From Acidobacteriaceae bacterium (GTDB lineage: Bacteria > Acidobacteriota > Terriglobia > Terriglobales > Acidobacteriaceae), in contig JASHYS010000309.1 of the NCBI GenBank assembly GCA_030042915.1, positions 1 through 5,004 of the forward strand: a stretch of DNA of 5,004 nucleotides, written 5' to 3'. A program made the position numbers and the translations under genes. Positions 1 through 4,859 of this stretch are shown here, piece by piece; the first letter of the stretch is position 1; every line of letters starts with the position of its first letter. The notes under the pieces are model-generated. The model saw only the letters and a list, made by a program, of their open reading frames with translations. It had not been told where the DNA came from and did not search any database.

Positions 1-27
1 CTGGCCGCGTTGGCCGCGGAGATATGA
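1..27 (+). CDS. C-terminal end of an upstream gene, probably the flagellar export ATPase FliI (partial)
   Basis: Frame 1 reads Leu-Ala-Ala-Leu-Ala-Ala-Glu-Ile and then TGA at 25-27. Only eight residues are visible, so the sequence itself does not identify the protein. The call rests on position. The next gene begins 3 bases after this stop and looks like fliJ, and fliI is the usual gene directly upstream of fliJ, with the two commonly co-transcribed. The Ala-rich, high-GC ending fits a coding region of this genome. It could instead be the end of another fli gene such as fliH. Confidence 0.45.
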   Translation: MAALAAEI

Positions 28-30
28 GTC

Positions 31-492
31 ATGGCCGTGTCGCGCGGCATGCGGAGCCTGCTGCGGCTTCGCGAGATTCAGGAAGAGCAAAGCCGGGCTG
101 CGCTCGACGAAGCTCTGGGCGAGCTCAAGCGTCTTGAAGCCGCGCTTCGTTCAGCGCACGGGCGCGAGCGTGCAGGCAGGCGCCTGGTAGCTTTGAGTGC
201 CGGAACAGGAAGCCTGACCGACCGCATTGCCGGCCTCGAAGAGACGCGCGCGGCCCAGCGTTATGCAACCGTACTGAGGCCGAGGATGGCTGAAGCGCAA
301 GAAGCGGTGCGCGAGCGGCGCAGCCAATTCCTCGAGAGGCGCATCGAGCGGCGTCAGGCGGAGACGGTAATCCTGGAGCGGGAGCGCGCCGATGAGCTGG
401 CAGCCGCGCGCCGCGCGCAACGTGGCGTCGACGACTGGTTCCTGGGCCGCCGGCAGCGCGGCCAAGGCAGCAGCGGCAAGGATAAGCGCTAA
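31..492 (+). CDS. fliJ: Flagellar export protein FliJ
   Basis: The 153-residue product matches the usual FliJ length (about 145-150). It is almost entirely predicted coiled coil: heptad-like, rich in Glu, Arg, Ala and Leu, with no signal peptide or membrane segment. The N-terminus (residues 8-40, Arg-Ser-Leu-Leu-Arg-Leu-Arg-Glu onward) resembles the FliJ opening helix. The Arg-rich second helix ends near residue 130 in a Gly-Val-Asp-Asp motif, where FliJ proteins usually carry a conserved Asp-Glu or Asp-Asp. In the family, FliJ is a cytoplasmic stalk in the FliI ATPase ring that contacts FlhA and escorts hook and rod substrates. ATG at 31 has a GGAG at 18-21, nine bases upstream, and lies 3 bases after the preceding stop, implying co-transcription and probable translational coupling. 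FliJ diverges strongly in sequence, so the call depends on coiled-coil form, length and position before fliK-flgD-flgE. Confidence 0.8.
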   Translation: MAVSRGMRSLLRLREIQEEQSRAALDEALGELKRLEAALRSAHGRERAGRRLVALSAGTGSLTDRIAGLEETRAAQRYATVLRPRMAEAQEAVRERRSQFLERRIERRQAETVILERERADELAAARRAQRGVDDWFLGRRQRGQGSSGKDKR

Positions 493-607
493 ACGAAAGC
501 TGGCCGCGTAATCTGGCGTGAGGCGGCTACGCGCATACACCGAGGCCTTCCCATTGCCGATGACGCGCCAGCAATCTCGGATCCAACACACCGTCACCGT
601 TGCGCGT

Positions 608-668
608 TGTCATCCCGAGGACCCTGAGTGCAGCGAAGGGTCCGAAGGATCTGCGGTTGCTCTTTGGG
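608..668. repeat. Intergenic hairpin-forming repeat, resembling an acidobacterial dispersed repeat
   Basis: The stretch contains two perfect 7-base arms, GGACCCT at 619-625 and AGGGTCC at 637-643, around an 11-base loop. An outer pair, ATCC at 612-615 and GGAT at 647-650, is separated from the inner stem by a 3x3 internal loop that could form tandem G-A pairs. The wording (reverse strand: GGATCC-like start, then CTTCGG, CCTTCGCTGCAC, then GGGTCCTCGGGATGAC) is one I recognise as a common dispersed intergenic sequence in Acidobacteriota. That is from memory, not a search. No poly-T follows, so it is not a classical terminator. It sits at the upstream side of the region that interrupts the flagellar operon. 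Short ORFs read through it should not be annotated as proteins. Confidence 0.6.
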
Positions 669-729
669 AACTTTGCGATCTCGCGTAGCTTCGTCTCCGG
701 CTCACATGTCCGCATGGGTGGGAATACGG

Positions 730-748
730 CCGAAACCCTAGCTTTCGG
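730..748. repeat. Short perfect dyad in the leader of the lipoprotein gene
   Basis: CCGAAA (730-735) and TTTCGG (743-748) are perfect inverted repeats around a 7-base loop, 29 bases before the chosen start codon. It could be an operator or an RNA hairpin. The loop contains CCCTA, which can also pair with the downstream ribosome binding site (see findings). It is short enough to be chance. Confidence 0.35.
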
Positions 749-762
749 TGTCTATACTCGTT

Positions 763-767
763 AGGGG
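763..767 (+). promoter_or_regulatory. Ribosome binding site deciding the lipoprotein start
   Basis: AGGGG ends nine bases before ATG 777, which is a normal spacing. The in-frame TTG at 768 directly abuts it and could not use it, so the 777 start is preferred. That start also gives a clean lipoprotein signal peptide. Confidence 0.65.
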
Positions 768-776
768 TTGCTATTT

Positions 777-1943
777 ATGTTCGACGGCAAGACTCTGATC
801 CGAAGGCTCTTCATCGCCATTTGTACTCTCTCACTCCTGGGTTGCTCATCTTCACCCAGCAGGAAAACCGGCGCCATGAAGTTCACATTGGCGGGAGCAA
901 GGACTTCGGGTACCGCGGATTTAAGCCCCACAGACCTTTTGCGCGGACTTGACCTTCAAGTGGGCGATGGCGTCGCTTGGGACGAGCTACTCGCAAAATG
1001 CAACGAACTTGAGAACAAGAAGGCCTTCAACGGCTTCTCGTGTGGCCCCAGAGTCGACGGCAAAAGTATCTGGCTCGACTTGGCCATCAGGGACGTTCCA
1101 GTCCCACCTTTGATCTTCGACAATTTCGTCTGGACGTCGAGGGCAGCCCTGATTGCGCGGGTAAAGAGGCAAGTGCCGCTCTTCACGCCACAGATTCCAT
1201 ACGAAAGCACGCTGAATGTCGATGTCATAAAGGCGCTCAATCGAATCCTTTCCGAGGACGGAGTCAAGGGAACGGTGGATCACCCGCAATTCTGGATCAG
1301 CCGCGGCATGAACGTTTTCGTTGTGGAAGGGATCACGGTTCCAGTTGTTGCCTGTGCCATCGAGGGTGAAAACGCGCCGTCGTCCGCGGATGTCCAGCGT
1401 TGGGCACACGTTGCCGATGGCTGGACTCTGTCGATCGCTGAGCTGAATTGGAGATTGGGATTCGCGGTCAGGGATTTGTACAATTCTCGCGGCTACCTAC
1501 ATCCGTCGGTGCAAGAACCTCGAGTTCAGTTTCTTGGCAAGAGCGGCGGAAAATTCCCGGTCAAGGTAATCATACGAATATCCTCTGGGCCTCAGTACAC
1601 CTTCAGGTCCGTCAACTTTGCGGGGCGCGCAAAGGCCCACGAAGGTCAGCTGCTTTCGGAATGGCAGTTGAAGCCGGGGGATATTTACAACGATTCCTAT
1701 ACTTCCGAATTCGAATCCAACAGAATTCTCGATCAGCCCTGGGCGCAGAAAGACGGGACCTCCTCGCTGACATCGTCATCCTGCGTGGTGATCGACGAGT
1801 CAGGACGTTCTGTATCCCTGACCATTACGGTTGGTTTGCCAAAGCACGGGCGGGGACCGACCGACTCTTCCCGATGTGCGCAACTCGATCAGTTTTTCTT
1901 CTTTCCAGGGAACTATGTCGACGGAGATTCGGGGGCAATCTGA
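777..1943 (+). CDS. Predicted lipoprotein with tandem POTRA-like modules, no beta-barrel
   Basis: The 388-residue product starts at ATG 777, not the longer TTG 768. The N-terminus is a lipoprotein signal: Lys/Arg-Arg at 5-10, a hydrophobic stretch at 11-22, then Leu-Leu-Gly-Cys with Cys23 as the lipidation site and Ser-rich residues after it. The mature part reads as about four POTRA-like modules, at roughly 36-107, 111-188, 216-270 and 273-352. The last two are clearest: Tyr-Asn-Ser-Arg-Gly-Tyr at 235-240, then a Val-Lys-Val-Ile-Ile strand, Gly-Pro-Gln-Tyr at 271-274, Val-Asn-Phe-Ala-Gly, and Leu-Lys-Pro-Gly-Asp at 298-302. These are hallmarks of Omp85/BamA-type POTRA repeats. POTRA domains bind unfolded substrates or partner proteins in the periplasm. 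Here the chain ends 36 residues after the last module, without the roughly 16-stranded barrel that should follow. The lipid anchor and missing barrel suggest a free periplasmic adaptor or a truncated relic. Its G+C is lower than that of flanking genes and no flagellar role is evident. Module borders are by eye. Confidence 0.7.
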   Translation: MFDGKTLIRRLFIAICTLSLLGCSSSPSRKTGAMKFTLAGARTSGTADLSPTDLLRGLDLQVGDGVAWDELLAKCNELENKKAFNGFSCGPRVDGKSIWLDLAIRDVPVPPLIFDNFVWTSRAALIARVKRQVPLFTPQIPYESTLNVDVIKALNRILSEDGVKGTVDHPQFWISRGMNVFVVEGITVPVVACAIEGENAPSSADVQRWAHVADGWTLSIAELNWRLGFAVRDLYNSRGYLHPSVQEPRVQFLGKSGGKFPVKVIIRISSGPQYTFRSVNFAGRAKAHEGQLLSEWQLKPGDIYNDSYTSEFESNRILDQPWAQKDGTSSLTSSSCVVIDESGRSVSLTITVGLPKHGRGPTDSSRCAQLDQFFFFPGNYVDGDSGAI

Positions 1944-1955
1944 GATCTGCTGGCT

Positions 1956-1972
1956 AGCGGAACGGATCCGCT
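1956..1972 (+). other. Hairpin just after the lipoprotein stop codon
   Basis: AGCGGA (1956-1961) and TCCGCT (1967-1972) form a perfect 6-base stem with a 5-base loop, starting 13 bases after the stop. No T-run follows, so by itself it is not an intrinsic terminator. It could protect the 3' end of the message or be chance. Confidence 0.4.
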
Positions 1973-2020
1973 CGGCCCTGATCACTCGGAGGTGGCGTCA
2001 CCGGTTATGCGGCTGTTTCA

Positions 2021-2050
2021 CTCGCAGAAACGCCTAGCTGCGGGCTTTTT
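2021..2050 (+). terminator. Probable rho-independent terminator
   Basis: CTCGCAG (2021-2027) pairs with CTGCGGG (2038-2044) in a 7-base stem with one T-G wobble and a 10-base loop. It is followed at once by C and five T (2045-2050). It lies 78 bases after the lipoprotein stop and is oriented to end that transcript. If it works, fliK and the hook genes need their own promoter or must rely on partial read-through. Confidence 0.6.
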
Positions 2051-2173
2051 GCAATCCAAGCGCATCCAGCACAGAAATTCTCAAGCGTGCCAAATGCCCA
2101 GGAATCCAAAGTCTTTCCGAATCGCTCGTTTTAAAGCGGCGCGAGCTTATTTTCCCCTGCTGCAGCCAAAACT

Positions 2174-2203
2174 TGAGCAAGGATGTGCTCACTTTGAATG
2201 AGC
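2174..2203. promoter_or_regulatory. Alternating TGAGC(A) half-sites, candidate activator binding region
   Basis: TGAGCA (2174-2179), TGCTCA (2186-2191) and TGAGC (2199-2203) are three copies of one half-site in alternating orientation, with starts 12 and 13 bases apart. The first pair is a perfect dyad with a 6-base centre. Its centre lies about 110 bases before the transcription start predicted from the sigma-54-like site, where enhancer-binding proteins usually bind. Alternatively the arms could form competing RNA hairpins, since the second ends in TTTT. The function is inferred. Confidence 0.35.
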
Positions 2204-2265
2204 TTTTCCTCAATTAGGAATGCCGTCCCATCCCTGACAATCCTCTAACGCCCTCCAGCGCTCTT

Positions 2266-2281
2266 TGGTACCGCATCTGCT
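2266..2281 (+). promoter_or_regulatory. Candidate sigma-54 (RpoN) promoter for fliK-flgD-flgE
   Basis: TGGTAC at 2266-2271 and CTGCT at 2277-2281 match the -24/-12 consensus (TGGCACG, four bases, TTGCW) at 9 of 12 defined positions, by my count. The invariant GG (2267-2268) and GC (2279-2280) have the required ten bases between them. The expected transcription start is near 2292, beside the annotated fliK ATG. Sigma-54 control of hook and basal-body genes is well known in several bacteria. For this host it is inference. Confidence 0.45.
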
Positions 2282-2293
2282 TTTCATCCGAGC

Positions 2294-4120
2294 ATGACCG
2301 CCGCCTTAGGCATGGAGCCGGGTGCAGAAATCGGGGCAGCAGGGCGCGCAAGTGTGAGCGCCGCGCCGGGTTTGAATTCAGCGGCGGGCTCGGTGGAAAG
2401 CAAAAGGCTGTCTACAAACGCACAAGGCGCACTTCGGAGCCAGGGATCCTCAGTTTTGGCTCAAAGTGCATCGAGCTTTCGAGCAAGTTGGCAATCGATG
2501 CTGCGTTCGCCGACCGCCAGCGCCGGCAGGAGCGCATCCACCGAGGAGCCGGCAACCACGCCGCCCAGATCATCAACCGTGAATGCCGGCGCAGTGCGCT
2601 CGAGCGCCAGGAGCGCGCCAACCGGCAACAAGCAAGCCGCCGTCCAAGCCACGCATGCGGGAGCGAACACGAGTGCGGCGCAACAAACCCCGCAGCCCGC
2701 GACCAGCGGCGAAATTTCTCATGGAGTGCAGTCTTCGGGGCCATCCTCCGGGAGCGGTCAAAAAACCGAAACCTCGCCGCAAAAGAATCATGAGCAACCC
2801 GGCGCCTCTTCTCAACCCAGCCAAGTAACTGCGGCGCCGGCGCCTGAGGCTCCGAATTTACCTGCGCCGGCGATGGCAGCCCAGATGCCTCTAACGGCGG
2901 CCGAGCCCGCTGCCCATCCCCCCAGCAATACTTCTCAGCCATCGCCGTTCGCATCCGCGGAATCGCAAAGCAGCGCAGGCAGCGTGATGACCAGCCTGAG
3001 CCTCTCTGAAACTTCCCCAGCGGCTGCGAGTTCCCCGGCATCGCCTTCGCAGGCTGGCAGCGCGCGGCCCGCTGCTGGAGGCACGGCGGGAACCCAGCTC
3101 CGTACAGTGCAGAAACGCGAAGCGGGCTTGCTCGCGACAGTTGGCGCAGAGGCGGTAGCGGCCAGTGCGGCAGAAAGACCTGTCGTAGCCTCGTTCACAG
3201 GCGCGGCGACGGCAACGGCGGCACAGGAACAGCAAGAGCCAGCTGCGGCGAACTTTCGCTCCTCTGGCGATAAAGTCGAAAATGCGGAAGCGGACCGAGC
3301 GCCGGCTCAAAACAACTCCGCAATGTACCCGCCCGGCCCCAGCGGCCCAATTCATCCGGCCGCCGTTGCCGGCGCACAGCATCTGAGCAGTGCGGCGGAC
3401 ATTGCCACGGCACCGCAGAGCGCGCTGCCGGAGCAGGCCACCACGCGAGCAGCATCTCACGCCGATTCTCATGTCGCTCCGTCGCCGATGAATCCACTTA
3501 CGTTGCCATCGTCCAGCCAGGGAATCGAAGCTGCAACCCTGCTGCGCGGGACCGAAGGCACACCTTCATTGCCAGGCGCCGCGTCCAGCTATGCCAGCGG
3601 CACGGTTTCGGTTCACGCCGGCATTTCCGCCGAGGCAACCTTCACCGCGCTCGATGCTGCCTCCGGCGTGAGCAAACCGAGCTGGGTTCATGCCGGAGCG
3701 CAGCACGCCGAAGCCGGCTTTCAAGATCCTGCGCTGGGATGGGTGGGCGTACGGGCAAATTTGAATGCCGGAAACGTGCATGCCGCGTTGATGCCCGAAT
3801 CGGCGGAGGCGGCGCAGGTTCTCAGTGGGACTCTGGCTGGGCTGAGCGCATACCTGGCCGAACAGCATACTCCCGCGGCCACGCTGACAATTGCCGATCC
3901 CGCCGGCAGGGCAGTTGAGAACGGCGCCGATCAAAGTCTGCAACAAGGCGCGGGCCAAAATGCTGAGCAGCGTGCGCCTCAGGAAGCGCCGTCTAGTTTG
4001 CCAAACGCGCTGACCATGCCGGCCATTTCGGCGCAGGGATCTTCGACAGCAGGCAACGAATTCAATGCCACCGTCTGGCCTTCAGAAGGGCGGGGCGTGC
4101 ACATCTCCGTGATGGCCTGA
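2294..4120 (+). CDS. fliK: Flagellar hook-length control protein FliK
   Basis: The product has 608 residues counted from ATG 2294. Residues 1 to about 450 are low-complexity Ala/Ser/Pro/Gln/Thr sequence with no signal peptide, typical of the secreted, flexible ruler part of FliK. Residues about 481-536 match the conserved FliK C-terminal domain in pattern. Asp-Pro-Ala-Leu-Gly-Trp-Val-Gly-Val sits where the family has a Pro-x-x-Leu-Gly-x-Val-x-Val signature. It is followed by alternating strand residues, a Leu-rich helix (Leu-x3-Leu-x2-Leu-x3-Leu at 510-521) and a final Thr-Leu-Thr-Ile strand. A hydrophilic Gln/Ala-rich tail follows. FliK is exported, gauges hook length and makes FlhB switch to filament substrates. 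The gene sits directly before flgD and flgE, as is common. At 608 residues it is longer than Salmonella FliK (405). The start is uncertain: ATG 2294 lacks a good ribosome binding site, and ATG 2312 and GTG 2354 are alternatives. No in-frame start exists between the TAA at 2246 and 2294. Confidence 0.82.
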   Translation: MTAALGMEPGAEIGAAGRASVSAAPGLNSAAGSVESKRLSTNAQGALRSQGSSVLAQSASSFRASWQSMLRSPTASAGRSASTEEPATTPPRSSTVNAGAVRSSARSAPTGNKQAAVQATHAGANTSAAQQTPQPATSGEISHGVQSSGPSSGSGQKTETSPQKNHEQPGASSQPSQVTAAPAPEAPNLPAPAMAAQMPLTAAEPAAHPPSNTSQPSPFASAESQSSAGSVMTSLSLSETSPAAASSPASPSQAGSARPAAGGTAGTQLRTVQKREAGLLATVGAEAVAASAAERPVVASFTGAATATAAQEQQEPAAANFRSSGDKVENAEADRAPAQNNSAMYPPGPSGPIHPAAVAGAQHLSSAADIATAPQSALPEQATTRAASHADSHVAPSPMNPLTLPSSSQGIEAATLLRGTEGTPSLPGAASSYASGTVSVHAGISAEATFTALDAASGVSKPSWVHAGAQHAEAGFQDPALGWVGVRANLNAGNVHAALMPESAEAAQVLSGTLAGLSAYLAEQHTPAATLTIADPAGRAVENGADQSLQQGAGQNAEQRAPQEAPSSLPNALTMPAISAQGSSTAGNEFNATVWPSEGRGVHISVMA

Positions 4121-4145
4121 GAGGCCGGATGATTCGTTGACGAAA

Positions 4146-4152
4146 GGGGAGG
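4146..4152 (+). promoter_or_regulatory. Ribosome binding site deciding the flgD start
   Basis: GGGGAGG lies five bases before ATG 4158. It falls inside the reading frame if the upstream TTG 4137 were used, so 4158 is chosen as the start. Confidence 0.8.
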
Positions 4153-4157
4153 ACGAA

Positions 4158-4793
4158 ATGGGGGCAACAGCGGGATTGATTCATCACGCCATGACGGCGG
4201 CCCAGGCGCTCAATGGGACGGCGCTTACGCCAAAGAGCAGCTCCACAACGGATACAGGCGGCACCAGCAGCACGAGCGGCTCCAGCAGTTCATCCAGTGC
4301 CGGCAGTGACTCGACCACCATCTCGGCCAACGATTTTCTCACCCTTCTGGTAACCGAGATGCAGAATCAGGATCCGACCGCTGACACCGACCCCAACGAG
4401 TACATCGATCAGCTCGTGCAGGTGAACAGCCTGGAGCAACTCGTTGACATCAACCAGACGCTGAGCACGGATCTTGGCGGCTCGTCGACCAGCTCCACCA
4501 GCGGCGCCTCGACGCAAACAGTTGGGCAGTCCGCGGGAACACCCGCCAGCCCAAACGCTGCGAACTCCGTTGCGGCGCCGCAAACCGCGGCCCACGCTGC
4601 AAAGTCTCATTCCGTGGCGCCAACCTCCGGCACAGCGGTCAGCGCATCAGCCCCACACGCTTCACCGGTCGCGCCCACATCGGGCAATTCCGGCGCGTCT
4701 CGCTTGAACGCTGCGGCACAACGCGTAGCGCACGCTCTCAATGGCCAATCCCGGACGCGGCCGGCTCGAGGAGGCTCTCCCGCGACGCAATGA
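4158..4793 (+). CDS. flgD: Flagellar hook cap / hook assembly protein FlgD, lacking the usual C-terminal domains
   Basis: The product has 211 residues from ATG 4158. Residues 58-103 carry the FlgD signature: Asn-Asp-Phe-Leu-Thr-Leu-Leu, then Glu-Met-Gln-Asn-Gln-Asp-Pro-Thr at 67-74, Glu-Tyr-Ile-Asp-Gln-Leu-Val at 81-87, and Asn-Ser-Leu-Glu-Gln-Leu-Val at 90-96. In the family this N-terminal region is needed for export and cap formation. FlgD caps the rod and hook tip, directs FlgE polymerisation and is later displaced. Ser/Thr/Gly-rich linkers flank the motif on both sides (27-54 and 103-120). From about 110 to the end the sequence is Ala/Ser/Pro/Thr-rich with no sign of the Ig-like and Tudor-like domains that usually form the C-terminal half. 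The stop is followed 66 bases later by flgE, and fliK ends 37 bases upstream, consistent with one transcript. The gene's G+C matches fliK, so there is no sign of recent transfer. Confidence 0.88.
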   Translation: MGATAGLIHHAMTAAQALNGTALTPKSSSTTDTGGTSSTSGSSSSSSAGSDSTTISANDFLTLLVTEMQNQDPTADTDPNEYIDQLVQVNSLEQLVDINQTLSTDLGGSSTSSTSGASTQTVGQSAGTPASPNAANSVAAPQTAAHAAKSHSVAPTSGTAVSASAPHASPVAPTSGNSGASRLNAAAQRVAHALNGQSRTRPARGGSPATQ

Positions 4794-4808
4794 AGCTTGT
4801 TTCAACTC

Positions 4809-4824
4809 CGGCCACGATGGGCCG
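4809..4824. other. Small GC hairpin between flgD and flgE
   Basis: CGGCC (4809-4813) and GGCCG (4820-4824) form a 5-base stem with a 6-base loop. There is no T-run, so it should not stop transcription into flgE. A role in message processing or differential expression of the two genes is possible, but chance is equally likely in GC-rich DNA. Confidence 0.25.
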
Positions 4825-4859
4825 CACAACTGCTGGGAACTCAAAAGAGGAGACAAACC

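Larger units (their letters stand above)
1944..2293. other. Long gene-free stretch between the lipoprotein gene and fliK
   Basis: These 350 bases hold no convincing gene. The one ORF of note (1992-2201, 69 codons) lacks a ribosome binding site, overlaps the terminator and has no recognisable motif. From left to right the stretch contains a post-stop hairpin, a likely terminator, an unexplained AT-richer segment at 2051-2170, alternating TGAGC(A) half-sites at 2174-2203, and a sigma-54-like promoter at 2266-2281. I see no insertion sequence ends, tRNA or CRISPR repeats. Confidence 0.7.

Noticed and set aside
527..715. A 62-codon ORF on the - strand in the gap after fliJ
   Set aside because: It is read through the hairpin repeat. 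Such translations arise wherever the repeat lies and show no ribosome binding site or protein motif.
753..758. TATACT as a sigma-70 -10 box for the lipoprotein gene
   Set aside because: The expected start near 765 would cut into the ribosome binding site at 763-767, and no -35 box is visible 17 bases upstream. It cannot be excluded but is not supported.
1448..1957. A 169-codon + strand ORF overlapping the lipoprotein gene in another frame
   Set aside because: The main frame has a lipobox and POTRA-like motifs through this stretch. The alternative frame is Arg/Gly-rich without motifs.
1992..2201. A 69-codon + strand ORF after the lipoprotein gene
   Set aside because: It overlaps the terminator hairpin, has no ribosome binding site and has no recognisable sequence.
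2412..3041. A 209-codon ORF on the - strand inside fliK, and a similar 193-codon one at 2891-3472
   Set aside because: Both are Arg/Cys/Ser-rich antisense readings of GC-rich low-complexity DNA, with no motifs. The + strand frame carries the FliK domain and fits the operon.
4820..4834. A second sigma-54-like site before flgE (GG and GC ten bases apart)
   Set aside because: It matches only about 7 of 12 consensus positions and would leave an implausibly short leader ahead of the flgE ribosome binding site.
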